A DNA stretch of 64,000 bases from Plasmopara viticola. Its lineage: Eukaryota > Oomycota > Peronosporomycetes > Peronosporales > Peronosporaceae. The position numbers and the translations under genes are program-made. Numbering within the stretch: the first letter of the stretch is position 1; each line of letters begins with the position of its first letter. The stretch covers positions 186,001-250,000 of the forward strand of contig MBPM02000003.1 of the NCBI GenBank assembly GCA_001695595.3, given 5' to 3'. The notes beneath the pieces were generated by a model. The model was given only the letters and a program-made list of their open reading frames with translations. It did not search any database and was not told the origin of the DNA. Of the stretch, positions 32,316 to 44,600 are shown piece after piece.

Positions 32316-35300
32316 AAACGCATTACAAGCACTTCGGTGCGATTTATTTGCAGCAAGCATCCTGTACCGATGATGAAGAATTCTTGAATGCGCTGTTGGC
32401 CTTCAGTGCGTGGTGGTCAACGTCGTTTATGGATGCAAGAGCACGAATGATTTTATAGTTCGCTATATAGATTTAGACAAGGTGATACCCTGATGACAGC
32501 ATAACATTCGAGCAAAGGCACATGGCTGTGACGTTATTGCTTTTATATTATAATTGTTACAGTAAAAAATTTAGGCTGTCATCAGCTCTGTTGCATTCGC
32601 ATTGCATGTTGCACGCTAAAATTTGCATGAAGGGCCAATAGTTCCCTGTTCTCGGGCAACACATCTAATATTTCTCTGAAACAAAACATCGACCTTTTAA
32701 GCTCAAGCGACTTTTACATAGTATCTCTGTGATTGGTATGGAATGCCATTGAATTGATAATTGGCATTGGTTGCCTCAATGCGGGCTAAATTTTGATCAC
32801 ACAGCACCCTTCATACAGCGTGGATAAAGTATTCAAGAGCTATCGGTGAACGACCCTACAGCATCCAAAGTCAAAAGCAAATTATTTTTTCAAGTCAGAG
32901 TCTTTTCGTTTGTCGTTCCATACATTTGTGTACTACAACGGTTGTAATTGTGCAAAGTTGCAAACTATGTCCGTGTGCGCTACACAGTTACACCTCGCCG
33001 CTGGTGTTGTCGTGATTGCGTGTGTGAGCTACATATGGCTTTAATGCTTGTTGGAAATTCGATCCCCAAAGCGGTCGTCAAGCCGATTGTCAACTAAGTT
33101 GTAGTATCCACCGCCAAACTAGCTAACTTAGGTGCTAAATCCGCCTCTGAAGTAGTCTGATAGGACCCTAGACCGATAAAATCAGTCGTTTTTCTAGTTG
33201 TTTTTCCAGTTGCCAAAGCAGTCATCGAAATATCTGTAAAATTAATCGCTGAAGTTGCTTTGATCGAGATCATGACTTTAGATACAAGTATGCCTTACTG
33301 TGGGCACCTTTTCAGGCTTTTACTAAGAAACACGCCAGTAGTGCTGAGCACAAAGCTACATGCTATATGCAGAAAGCAATAAATGTTTCTACAATGCGAA
33401 GTTTGATGCAGATTGTCAATCGCAAAACAAAGAAACGTAGCTTTGTTCGGCAATATAATTATGTTAGTGGATTCGCATATGTTGAATCTGCTCTTGAGCA
33501 GTTAAAGCTTGAATGTGTCTTGAAGTGTTCATTAGCAGTTTGCAAAGCCAAGTTCTTCAACAAATCAGACCAACGGCTCATAGATGCGAGATCTAGTGCA
33601 TATGAGAGCACGATCGAAAAGTGGCTTTTCAGATGGTTCCTTAGATTACAGCCTCGTTCAAACACGCACTTGATTGAACACACCGGATGCAATCTTGCCA
33701 TCTGCGTAAGTGACATGGGACAAGCGATCGCTTGAAGTGGGAGTTATTAGCGCATGTTATTACCAACATCGAATCTACGGTTGCGGGATGAAAGATTATT
33801 ATTACGTACATGCTGAGAAAACCTTTTCTGCAATCCAACAAAGTCGGAAACTCTTACATCAAATTCCCATATTGAATCTCAAGACATTTAAAAAGACAAA
33901 CATCTTCTACTTCTTGAAGAAAAAAGAAACGAGAATATGTAGCAATTAGTAAAAACATTTGGCTTATTCTTCGATGTCCCATTCTTGCTAGATATTGCTG
34001 CTGATATGGCATACACTAATCGAGCGATTTGGAAATCAAATAAGCTTATTAGTCGCAAAAAATTAAGCTGAGTCGAGTATAGACTGAATTCGTTTTTGCC
34101 TAAGTATTGCTTTTCTTCATTGAAGATGAAAATCATGTGTAATCCCAATCGCAAAAAATGCAGTGCGATTCGTCAGTGCGTTTTACACCGACAAATCTGC
34201 TTTTCCCGTCAAAACTTAATTAATCGTAAGCTGATATTTATTGCTCTCAGTACCGCTTTGCCATCGTAGCTAAGGAAATCTGAAGCAATTCGTTTGTATG
34301 GACGTGTGAAAAGTGAGATCTCGATTGATGAGGATGCAAACGCACCAGGAGACAATATACAACTTTTTTGCTATGGATAAAGAAGCTATTAAGCCCTGTG
34401 TAGAACGCACATTGATCGATGCTTAATGTCGAAAGCCGATGCTGATTAGAATTATTCGTGATTGGTAAAAATGCTCATATGGCTCACGGTCAATCCTTGA
34501 ACGCAAGACACATTTCTTCAAAAAATGTTATATGAAAACATTTCAAAACTTTTTCTTGACAATTAACGTTGTAATTAAAAAGGATTCCGTCGTGTTGCTC
34601 TCATTACGTAAATGTACAGTTCATCCTGGGTATGGATTCACACACTTGTATTAATAATACATTGACTTCAGCAATGGAGTATGACTTATCAACTGCAAGC
34701 TACATCGATGTAGCAGATGACTCAGAGGGAATTTGGGTTCGTAAATCAAGCAACCAAATATTTAATTCAAAAGAATGTCTCTATTGGGTAGAGAAATTTT
34801 GTGTAAATTTATGAACAAAAAAGACCGCAATTATGTTTGTTTTTCTAATTGATCGATTTTCTACCGTTGAGACGACGAGTTTGACCTCGACCTAATGGCT
34901 TAAGGATGAAAGAGGTAAGATAGAAAATCTTTACCCAATTGCATACTAATCGCTTTTGATCTAGAAGAATTTGGACTTTTCATTGATTTCTACAAAATTT
35001 ATTTGGCATGCGCTAAGAAGCTAGTCTTTTGCTGTAGTGACAGATCGCACAACATCGTTGGGGTGCATACTCGGTTCGATTTCATATTAACGATAGCAAT
35101 TCGAACCTTGTTATATCAAAAGTCTCTATCGAACTGCTCATCGGGATGCTCCAATTATAACTACTTCGATACATGTGCCGCATATCAGAGAAAAAGTTGA
35201 CAAAGTTGTTCGTTGTCTGACGATTGTTTAGATTAGCAAGAAGGCCCCTGGTAGTAAAGAAGTTTTGAGAATCGAGCACAACATTGAAGATTGAGCCATT

Positions 35301-35699
35301 TTGAATTTGATCCCGCTCAAAAACATCAATGCATAGCGAACTGTGCAGGCAAAACAATTACGACATCATCTTCCACTAGTTGATCGGTAACAGTAATTTG
35401 CTTCGCAAAACTGCCCATAATTTCTAAGAATTTGCTAAGACATTGTAGCGTATAAATAACGGGTTGAAATGAAATGCAGTGTTACTTGATTGTTTGGGTG
35501 CAAGAAGTTTCGAATCAAAGAAATTTCCAAAGGAACATAAAAAGCCACAAGAAATCGAGCGCGATCTAATATCTATTTTTGCATGCCAAAACTACAAAAT
35601 TTGCTGTGAGGATTACAAATTGTATACCAAAAGCACCATAAAGTATCTTGATCGATACCCTACTATTGTGCACCACACCATTAATTTCCCCCTTTTGCC
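32316..35699. other. Gene-poor sequence before Nup93
   Basis: No supported gene. The longest frame, 33367-33735 plus (122 codons with an ATG start), has no recognisable domain and no neighbours suggesting a real gene. 35470-35650 resembles part of the inverted-repeat spacer. The last 50 bp form the Nup93 promoter and leader (pyrimidine-rich before CCATGG). Confidence 0.4.
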
Positions 35700-38438
35700 A
35701 TGGCCTCCAACGATGTAGATTTCCAGGCATTGTACCAGAGCTCGCTCAAGCTGACTACGTCTCTTGGAGACCCAAGCATTCCTCGACTCAAGAAGCATCT
35801 TGAACAGCTAGATGATGCATCGCGCACGCTCGGCACTCAATTTCCTACTATCAGTCGCAAGCGTCCCGCTGCTACGGGCGGTGACAAGGCTAATTTTCTA
35901 TTGGCATCAAAGGGAATCGACGCTGAAAAGCTTAGCAAGGAGTTAAAACAGTTTGAGATTGCACCCGAGTTTGAACCCGAGACACCGCTAGGCGAGACGG
36001 ACCTTGAGGGATATTTAGCTCACCACCACGAAATGATTGTGCTTACGGCTATCGAAGACGTGAATCGCCGCACGGTGGAGTCAATCCACGATCGGATGAA
36101 CCGCGCCCTCATTGATGAGTTTGAGGATGCCAAGCAGCGTCTGCTGGAGGATTTGGGGGGAGCTAAGCAGCTTGGGATTCGCAATTACCCGCGGATTGCG
36201 AAGGTGGACAATGGCGCTGGTAGCATCTTCTCATCCGCTGCTCAAGAGAAACGTCAAGCGCTTGAACCTGGAACTGGTCTAGGACTAAGCGGTGCATCTT
36301 TTGCTGGTCAGCCACATTTTAAAGCCCCGACTAGCTCAAATTTTGGAATGCCGTCCCTGCACCTGTCCCAAGTGCAGGTAGAAAGCGCCATGACGGAAGA
36401 GATGAAGCAGTATTACATGATCATTAAAGAGCTTAATAGCAGTCGTGTACCCAACACACGCAGTAACTTTGAACTCGCACACCGCTTCCAACGCATGTGT
36501 TTATCAAACGTGTCGGTGTCGGTTACTGGATCCAAGTGGGAAGCAGTTTATAAGTGCTGGCAGCTTGTCAACGATATGTTGACATGCGGAGAGGCTTCAA
36601 AGCCTAATGCGCCAAAGTTGGCAGAGCGTGAATTTGAGGCTGCGAGACGGGCAATGGACGAAAGTCAGTGTGCGCAACTCCAACATCGCTTTGTACTTGG
36701 AGCTCGTGTGTTCTTGGAGAACCAATTCCGTGCTTTTGTGCAGGAAACTATACAGAAAAACAATCTTGCTATTGGTAGCGTGCCTGATTTGGTGTCTATG
36801 ATTCGAGCATTCGTCAAGCATTTGCACAGCTCACGGTACGCTGCCAATGGCAGTGGGAGTCTCACGGACGTGGACAATCTTTGGGCCATTATCTACTATT
36901 GTCTTCGCTGCGGTGGTGATCAGGAAGCGCTAAAGCTTGTGACTGACTCGTCAAGTGACAATTTCGACATTGGTGCGGATGTAATTTGTGCTTTGAAGTA
37001 TCGAGTACACCAGAAAAGGCTGCATGCGGATCACAGTGCAAACCCACTACATGCATTTTCCAAGGAATTTCCTGCCGAATATGACCGATTGGTGGATCGT
37101 TATCACCGCTTAGTGAGCTCGTCAATTGACGCGGTCTCTGTTGTGAATCCGTTCGAGCGGTGTGTTATGAATTTGTTGTGTTTTGGTAACGTGAATGCCA
37201 ATGAGCAGCGCATCACGACAACGGTAGAAGATTACTTGTGGCAGCGTCTCTGCTTTATTCAGCGCGCGGCAGCCACTGAATCCGCACCGGATAGCACTTA
37301 CACGATCAGTAAGCTATCGCAAAGTATGCAAAAATTTGGTCCGACGCATTTTGAAGGCGGTGCACAGCCTGGTAATGGTAATTTTACCGCCTTTTTGTAT
37401 TTTGAGGTCCTCCTCATTGCGCAAGAGTTCGAAAAGGCAGTAAACTACCTGGCATCCAAGGGATTTCTGTTAGAAGCGGTTCATTTTGCTATCACACTAA
37501 ATTATTACGGTCTGCTAGAGTGTACATCTTTTTTCATGGGCGAAGGAGACGAAAGGACAGTTGATTTGGTGCGCCTTGTCCGCCAGTATATTCACGGATT
37601 TCAGCGGTCAAATGCTGCTGAAGCTGCCGATTACGTGGCCTGCATTTCGGACTTGGCAGCGAAAAAGGAGTTGCTTGCCGAGTTGCTGCTTGACACAAGC
37701 ATGTTTGACGTACTAGCTGGCTTTACGAACAACACAGACGGGTCGCGCACTCGCGGTCTGTACGACCACCTTTTGAAAGACGAGCCTGAAGATGAGGTCA
37801 AGGAGCTCATCCTCTCGGCTGCGCGTAAGGCTGAAGCTCGTGGTCGCCCACATGATTCGCTCACACTGTTGAAGAGCGCGGGGGACATTGAAGGGATTTT
37901 AGTGCTGCTAAATTTACAGCTCAGCTCAACTTTGTCAGCTGCACGGCCAGAACGAGAGGAGTGGTTTCGCGAGGCTAAAGAGTTTGCTGAGAAATGGATG
38001 CGTTTTCCGTGGGTTCAGACCATTGCTAACCGGCATGCGCGCACGGCTGCTATTGCTTTTCAGACACTTCTCAACATTAGTATCTTTCTAGAAATTTTTG
38101 AAAAGCAACAGTACGAAGATGCCATCGGGTTCGTTGATCAACTCGAAATCGTCCCGACCCAGAACTCAAGTAACTTGTCCCTCTGCGTCGATCGTTTTCT
38201 CGCCTTTGATGAAAGCGTTCGACAGAACTTTCACATTCTGCTGCTTGGGTACATGGAGTGCCTTGTGCGTGATGCAGATCGCCTAAAGTCTCAAGTTTCT
38301 GGCGAAGTCCGACGTGCTGGTATCGCTGCTTTGCGCGAACGAGCCGAACTGCTCGTGACATTTGCAGGCATGATCAAGTTTCGTTTACCCTCGGGCACAA
38401 ACGAGCGGCTGAACCGCATGGAGGCCATGATCTATTAG
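35700..38438 (+). CDS. NUP93: Nucleoporin Nup93/Nic96
   Basis: 912 residues, single exon. Nup93/Nic96 is a structural subunit of the nuclear pore inner ring that anchors the central channel nucleoporins. The N-terminal 130 residues hold helical, coiled-coil-prone sequence with the family segment FLLASKGIDAEKLSKELKQF. The rest is the long alpha-solenoid typical of the Nic96 domain (about 170-900), including NSSRVPNTRSNFELAHRF, DNLWAIIYYCLRCGGDQEAL, FEDYLWQRLCF-like VEDYLWQRLCFIQ and VNYLASKGFLLEAVHFAITL. The length is a little over that of human Nup93 (about 820). The start ATG is in a good context (CCATGG) and the conserved N-terminal helix begins right after. Confidence 0.92.
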   Translation: MASNDVDFQALYQSSLKLTTSLGDPSIPRLKKHLEQLDDASRTLGTQFPTISRKRPAATGGDKANFLLASKGIDAEKLSKELKQFEIAPEFEPETPLGETDLEGYLAHHHEMIVLTAIEDVNRRTVESIHDRMNRALIDEFEDAKQRLLEDLGGAKQLGIRNYPRIAKVDNGAGSIFSSAAQEKRQALEPGTGLGLSGASFAGQPHFKAPTSSNFGMPSLHLSQVQVESAMTEEMKQYYMIIKELNSSRVPNTRSNFELAHRFQRMCLSNVSVSVTGSKWEAVYKCWQLVNDMLTCGEASKPNAPKLAEREFEAARRAMDESQCAQLQHRFVLGARVFLENQFRAFVQETIQKNNLAIGSVPDLVSMIRAFVKHLHSSRYAANGSGSLTDVDNLWAIIYYCLRCGGDQEALKLVTDSSSDNFDIGADVICALKYRVHQKRLHADHSANPLHAFSKEFPAEYDRLVDRYHRLVSSSIDAVSVVNPFERCVMNLLCFGNVNANEQRITTTVEDYLWQRLCFIQRAAATESAPDSTYTISKLSQSMQKFGPTHFEGGAQPGNGNFTAFLYFEVLLIAQEFEKAVNYLASKGFLLEAVHFAITLNYYGLLECTSFFMGEGDERTVDLVRLVRQYIHGFQRSNAAEAADYVACISDLAAKKELLAELLLDTSMFDVLAGFTNNTDGSRTRGLYDHLLKDEPEDEVKELILSAARKAEARGRPHDSLTLLKSAGDIEGILVLLNLQLSSTLSAARPEREEWFREAKEFAEKWMRFPWVQTIANRHARTAAIAFQTLLNISIFLEIFEKQQYEDAIGFVDQLEIVPTQNSSNLSLCVDRFLAFDESVRQNFHILLLGYMECLVRDADRLKSQVSGEVRRAGIAALRERAELLVTFAGMIKFRLPSGTNERLNRMEAMIY

Positions 38439-38615
38439 ATCGCGGTAGGAATATTGAAGTGTGCGCTTGACAATTGCGACTACAATCGATTCAATTACAA
38501 TTGCCATATCTCTTACTACAACTACACTGTCCGTTTCCTACTCTTGTAATACCAAATTGGTACGTATGAAAGTAATAAATCTTGCATGCCTATGACTTGT
38601 TGCACCACGTTCAAA

Positions 38616-39455
38616 TTACCGCCGCGGGGTCTGACGCTGCGAAAAGAGCTTTGTAGCGCTGGACGAGAAATGAAACTTGCTTGGTGACGTCATCGAAAAA
38701 AAGGTGGTCGACACGTTCGACTGGAAACTGTCACTGCGGTTGGTGACAAACGTCAAAGGTTTACGAGTCTCAAGAGTCGACCATGTTGTTGCTGTGTGGG
38801 GATGCAACGTCGAGGCGCCTGTACCGGCATAGTCAACACTTCTGGAAGGGATGCCGCCAAGTCGAGGTTTTCTTGACGGTAAGGCCTTTTCAGCACTGCT
38901 CTCTCCTGCTCGGCCTCTTTTGACAGCTGCCTTGCGCGGCGTGCGAATGTGCGCTGGCCGCGTCAGTTGGCTAACGGCCGTCGACGGTGCAGGAAGCGAA
39001 GTGGCAAACGACGAAGTCGATTGTGCCCTTGAAGGGATGGAGAAGAAAGTGGTTGGCGCAATAATTGTTGGTGGGACCACATTGTGAGTTGAGGTGGTTG
39101 ATGACCGGCTTGGAGTGGTTTGTTGCGAAGTCTGAATCTTCGATGAGAGAGCGGGGGGACCGTCTGGCCGGGCAAGATCAAACTCTTCTCTCATTAATGC
39201 CGCGCAGCTACCAAATTGCTGGACAAAAAGCTGCTCTGAGCTAATCTGTGCGGCCTGAGCAATGCGCTGGCGCACTTTCGTGCGCGGCGTCTTAATGGGC
39301 GTAGGTGCCTCGTCCGCCATTTCCAACGCGCGTTTAGTGTGGCAATTGCTGCTGCGAGGGCCAAACTTCTTGTGGATGCACGCACGCAACTTTGTAAGAC
39401 GTGCCTCGCCCGCAGCGTCCATGGGAGACATCATGAAAAGACCGCCGTCTTGCAT
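38616..39455 (-). CDS. Unrecognised basic Ser/Thr/Pro-rich protein
   Basis: 279 residues, single exon, minus strand. I do not recognise a domain. The first 100 residues contain a helical segment (AAGEARLTKLRACIHKKFG) and a TPIKTPRTKVRQRIAQAAQI stretch with two Thr-Pro sites next to basic residues, typical of CDK or MAPK substrates. The remainder is low-complexity Ser/Thr/Pro with scattered Arg/Lys, probably disordered, and two similar basic patches (RTPRKAAVKRGR, SRKPRLGG). It is divergently arranged with G1, 231 bp between starts, so they may share a promoter. Codon use resembles the neighbouring real genes. A nuclear or mitotic role is only a guess. Confidence 0.6.
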   Translation of the reverse strand: MQDGGLFMMSPMDAAGEARLTKLRACIHKKFGPRSSNCHTKRALEMADEAPTPIKTPRTKVRQRIAQAAQISSEQLFVQQFGSCAALMREEFDLARPDGPPALSSKIQTSQQTTPSRSSTTSTHNVVPPTIIAPTTFFSIPSRAQSTSSFATSLPAPSTAVSQLTRPAHIRTPRKAAVKRGRAGESSAEKALPSRKPRLGGIPSRSVDYAGTGASTLHPHTATTWSTLETRKPLTFVTNRSDSFQSNVSTTFFSMTSPSKFHFSSSATKLFSQRQTPRR

Positions 39456-39686
39456 GATGAGAAGGTGACAATGATGCCGAGATTGAAAAAATAGGCACCC
39501 TTGGGGTCATACAAGAGATGGACCTTTTTCCGCGTTCAAATATTCAAAATGAGATCGGTATCTGGGCATCTGTAAACTGGTGTGGATGACATAACGGTGA
39601 CTTGAAATGGGAGTGAGACCTTGCGTCAGGCTTTCTCGGGCAGTTGGCGCGGCCGCGACCAGTTTATAAGCTACATTTCAACGCAA

Positions 39687-40471
39687 ATGAAGGTGGAGAC
39701 TGCGATTTCGGATCTGTTGATGAAATGCGAGGAGAAGGGCATTCAGCTGCCGGAGGTTTGTATGGATAAGCATTGGGCTTTGCAATAGTACTGTTGCTTC
39801 TGACCCGTTGGGTTTTTTTCTCACAGGACCCTTGGCTGGCACTTCGCGTGACAATTAAAGCATTGCGAGCTGTTCAAAATCAAGACTTGGGCTATTTGCA
39901 AATTTCAAAGGCTCTCGAACAGCTTAAGAGCGAGTGCTACGAGGATGTCGAAGCGATGGAAAAGGTTGCAACCACGACGAGTTTGCCTCGAGTGGTGTCT
40001 CACCAGAAGCGCAAACATATGCAGGATACGTCTAAACGCGGCCAGCTCATTGTTAATGATTGCATTGATTATGACCAAGGCTTTAAAAAGCGGACTGTGG
40101 CGAATGCTAAGAGAACTGTGGCAAGTGGAAAGAAGAAGAAGACGAAAAGCTTAAAGAAAAGTCGCATCCAAGAGCAAGTAGAAGCCACTCCTGCCATACG
40201 AGGAGAAAATCAGTCACTGGTAAACCAACTGTTGCAACTGGGTGAGTACGAGATGGCTCATGGATACACACAACGAGGACTGGCTCGTCTTCGAGGAGCG
40301 AAGGAGATTTGTAACAGTCAACTTGTCATCACTTCAGGAGCTCAAGCAAAAAAATTGGACCATGTGGGTCCAGTGGTGGCTACAAAAGTGGATCAATTAC
40401 TGAGAGATGGGCTCGAGGCAGCTTTAAGCGAGTACGATGGCGACGATGAAGCGCTGTCCGTGTCTAATTAA
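39687..40471 (+). CDS. G1: N-terminal module plus one Pol-beta-like HHH_8 domain
   Basis: Exons 39687-39755 and 39827-40471, 71-bp phase-0 GT-AG intron, 237 residues. Exon 1 encodes AISDLLMKCEEKGIQLPE; exon 2 opens DPWLALRVTIKALRAVQ. Together these form the N-terminal module shared with G2, G3 and G4. After a basic KKKK-rich linker (nuclear-localisation-like), residues 151-219 form one HHH_8 unit: NQSLVNQLLQLGEY, a repeat helix, ITSGAQAKKL, the hairpin VGPVVATKVDQLL. This resembles the 8-kDa domain of family X polymerases, which binds gapped DNA and removes 5' deoxyribose phosphate. The lysine in VATK aligns with the Pol beta lyase nucleophile. No polymerase palm is present. The splice was chosen because exon 1 restores homology with the paralogs. 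Confidence 0.8.
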
Positions 40472-40633
40472 CGTAATTACTACAAAAGTATGAGTTTGAA
40501 TATAATGCGAGTTGAAAAGTTCAAGTGGTTTGCTAACTGTTTCGCATGATGTTCACTCGGTACCGTTGGATTATCCTCGTCCCAGAATCGTTTGAAGATA
40601 TTTGATTAGATAGCACATTCCATTTTTTCAAAG

Positions 40634-41468
40634 ATGAACCTTCGTCAGGCACAGCGCTTGCTCGCTGATCTCGTAGCTAAGTGTGAAGCTGCGCATATTT
40701 ATCTCCCGAAGGTTTAATATCAAATTGGCCTGCACTTAACTTTTTTTGAAGCTTTAAAGTTGCTGGTCTTACAAACAGGATCCTTTGGAAGCGCGTGCTG
40801 AGGTGGTGGAAGCTATCATGCATTCGGTACAGAATGGGAAGGTAGAGCTACTTCTATACTTGTTAAACTGTACGCTCGATTTCAACACCTTTTTGTCGAT
40901 TATTTGCTAGTTTAATTTGGGAGACGCGCAAGACGAACTTCAGCAAAAGTATGGATTTGATCTTGAATGGGAGCAGCGTTTAATATATGAAAAAGCGAAG
41001 CGTTTGCGTCGTCGCCAATCGCACAAGAAGAAAGGTTTTTCGCTAGTGAAATTTAATTTTGAATGACACAACTCACTTTGCACAACTTCTGTAGTCAGCA
41101 GTGATGAAGCCACCAAGCAAATTTTACAAGGGATCGAGCCAAGAATTCCCAAACAAGAAGATTTGACTCCATCCAAGCGCTCAGCTGCTGGCCAAGATCA
41201 AGACAGTACTGACTTAAAGGTTCCAAAAAAGGTGAAAAAAGAACCAGCACTTGTTCTGTCTAAAGCTCCAAGCGAAAACGAGAAAGAGCAAGTTTTGCCA
41301 GAAAGAAAAGACGCGAACAAACAGGCAGATATAATTTTTGAAGACGATAGCTCCACTGGTAGTGATCAAGGTGTTCCCGCACTACTTGATCTAAATGGTT
41401 TCAAGGATGACAACGAAGAAGGCAGTGATTTGAGTAGTGAAGACAATTTCAGCCGCGAGCTTCTATAG
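40634..41468 (+). CDS. G2: N-terminal-module paralog without the HHH domain
   Basis: Exons 40634-40711, 40779-40841, 40911-41034 and 41095-41468; 212 residues; every intron is GT-AG. Exon 1 (LADLVAKCEAAHIYLPK) and exon 2 (DPLEARAEVVEAIMHSVQNG) are clear paralogs of the G1, G3 and G4 module. Exon 2 is exactly 63 nt, as in G3 and G4, and both flanking introns have the same phase. Exon 3 (NLGDAQDELQQKYG and a basic KRLRRRQSHKKK patch) and exon 4 (Glu/Asp/Ser/Lys rich, disordered) have no HHH unit. It lies 162 bp downstream of G1 on the same strand, which suggests a tandem duplication followed by loss or replacement of the DNA-binding part. Function unknown; probably nuclear. Exon 3 and 4 borders are less certain than exons 1 and 2. 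Confidence 0.68.
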
Positions 41469-41624
41469 GGCTAGCAATTTATTGACTCTGACTTTTAATT
41501 TGTCTAAAACGCACCATCTTCGATTTCACCGGATTCGATCGATGAAAGGGATTGAGCAACCACTTGACGGCGAAAGTTTGCATGAGCTGTCATCTAGTCA
41601 AGAAAACATGATGGTTGTGAAAAG

Positions 41625-44600
41625 TTAGGCACCAGCTTCCACGGATCCGATTAAAAGACGTACCAACTCCGGGATCTCTCCCGATTCAACCGAGCTATTT
41701 TGGCTGGCCTCTTCTTTGCTTTCCATCCTTGTTAAAATTGTATTTTTGCGTTCGATGCACTTACTTTTCCACTTGCCAAATAGTTCACCATCACTTAAGT
41801 CCAAACCTTCCTCCCTTACGAGCTCACCTTCCGAGAGCTCTGCACTGCAAATAGAGTCCGGATCGCTACTTACAGACGACGATCGTCTACGTCTATAACG
41901 CTGGCGGGGGCGCAGATGGCGAATGCATCGCGTGCGGGCCTCAAGTTGGTGATCGATTTTTTGGTGCATTCCATCTACAAGGTTGGAATTCGAGAGAGAA
42001 CTGCTACTCACTGAATAACTAACAAGGCTGCTTTTATCACATGAAACATCCAGGTCGTGCATCGGATTCAGAGAAATTTGATCAAGTGGTGCGGGATCTA
42101 TCGTCAGCGATGAAGTTGGGTCTTGTTGTTCAGCTCCAAAGTCAAGCTGCTCTGCACTACTTGATACATTACTTTCAAAGATTTTATCCGAGGAAGAATT
42201 ACTTTTTACGTCAACATCTACACCCATTTTCTCCCCATCACATGTCATAACACTCGGACCACGAGTTTGCTTGCACGGAAGTTGAGTTTGTTGCTCGTTG
42301 GACAAGCTTTGATGCATTCGTCTCTCCTGACGAAGTCGTCGCAGTAGCTCAATATTGGTAATCGGTCTCAACATGTCGGAACTGTTGTCGTGAATAGAGC
42401 GGCTGATACAGTCACGAATCGATCTACCGAAGTGCGTTGAGAACACAATTTTTTCTGGATTAACATTGGAATCAGCGACGACAATCTTTTCGCAAGCAAT
42501 AGCAACTTTCTCGTTGTTTTCGTCTTCAAAAGCTTGTACAGCCTTTGCGGACGGTGCTTCGGGAGGTGGATGTTCGTTTGTGTTTGTGGCTACATCCATC
42601 AATTTTACAAGATGATCTTTCGGCATGTCCACGTCTTTAGTAGGCGCCAACAAATCATTTGTGCTAGCTTGCTTGTCTCTCCAGAACTGTCGCACCATGC
42701 CGCCAACTTGCTCTTTGGCAAGGAGATCTACCCAATTTCCCAAATTGTCGTGATTTGAAGCGTCATTGTCAGAGCAGCATTCGGCGTCTTCTTGCATCAT
42801 TTTCTCATCATAGTAAGCTGCAGCTTTTTCCAAGCCAGTAGTGTCAATAAATGCCTCCTTTTTTAATGACTTGCTCTTTTGTGGTCGCTCTTTGATCAAT
42901 TCTTGAGTAATTTCGCTCACGACTTCACCGTCAGCTGCTTCCCTTTCAAGCCATAATTCCAGGCTCTTTCTTACAAGATCAACCGCCGCTCCCTCAGATT
43001 CCAAGCTAATATCTCTGTTATTGTCCGCCTTTTTCTCAGATTTCACGCTGATATCTCTGTTGTTGTCTGCCTGTTCCTCAGATTTCACGCTGATGTCCCT
43101 GTTGTTGTCTGCAAGTACCCTATTTACCAAAAAATCTGGAATTATGTTTAGCACTCTATCACCAACTTCGCTTTGTTCGGAGCCGTCGCCATCGACTTCA
43201 TAGGGTTGAATCTCCTGTTTTGAAATCGGAGTTGGGTATACACGAACAGATTGGTTGGGCCTCGATGAGCCTTTTGGATGCGTATATATTGGCAAGGATG
43301 TGGACGGTAAAAGAGGCGGCTGGACCGCCTTCTTCAGCACTTGACGCTGTGTTCGCTGGACTTTTTGCTGTTGTTGCTGGTCGAATGCAGCGGTGACGAA
43401 CGCAACGAACTCCTTGTAATTGATCACTTCCTTCATCGGTAGATGATGTGCGCGATAGCTTTGTATATCCTTTGATTTGAACGAATAGATGTTGTGAAAA
43501 AAGGAAATGATTTTGGTAGTTGGAACAGAGATCTGCAGGCGATGAAGAGCCATACATGTTTCGATGCGATTTATGTGGCCATCTCTGTCGCTATCCAAGT
43601 CACTAAAAAGTCGTCGAAGAACGTCTGGACTCAAACGCTTCTCTGCTGGATTTCCCGTGCCTCCACAATGTATTGGCTGAGCATTCCACGACGCTACGGA
43701 TGGAACAGTGCGAAAATCTGACAACACTTGTCTTCCAAAGGAAGATGATGAAGGCTCCATTCTCTCGATTTTTTGAACTCTTCTTTCTACTTCTATAGGA
43801 GAATCATCCTCTTCGTTGCAAGCTAGGATATCGAATGTGCTTATTTCATTTTTTAGAGGGCCATCCTCGGAGCCAGAGCTTCTCTCACAAGCATCAACAG
43901 TGTTTTTAAAGCTTGGATTCTCCACATGTACATCTGAAGCACCTCGCTTCTTCTGTGGCTTGGTTGCCTCTAAATGTGCTTCATCATTAGGCGTCTTTTT
44001 CACAACGGTCTTATCGGACAACGATGTATCCCTTGTACCACTCACACCAATTTTTGCTTGAGGCTGTGCTTTGGTCACTGCCTCCGTATCCTCGATTTGC
44101 TCAATCTCTCTCACAAGACCATGCAGTGGGCTTGTAGCAACATCTTTAAGCTCGCACTGCACTTCAGGAGCAGCATTCAATGTCACCTCTGGCCTCATCC
44201 CACTTTTTAACTCGTGGTGATGGACTGTAGCCTTAGCTTTGGCCTCATTTCTTCCATTCTTCCCCATAACATTAACCCTTTTCGGTTCCGTATCCCTAGC
44301 TTGCGTTGTTTTCGGGAGTCTCGCACGCTCTTTAAATGACAAAGTGCGAGGAGACGCCACCTCTCTCCTCTTTTGGTTCCAAAATCTCTGCGCTGGAGGA
44401 TACTGCTGCAGCTCTCGGTCGACTCGCGCAATCCGTCTCGCCACTTCCCACTCAACACGGCGCTTATACCGACGACTGGCCTGTTGACTCGACTGTAATT
44501 CAACAGCCAAGAGCATTTGATCCGCTTCACCATTTGCCGACTGGTCGGCCACAACTCGTCGTCGCCTTGGTCGAGTCGTCCTCTTCATCACTAGAGCATT

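Noticed and set aside
33367..33735. 122-codon plus frame with an ATG
   Set aside because: Isolated in a repeat desert with no homology I can recognise; kept only as part of the intergenic description.
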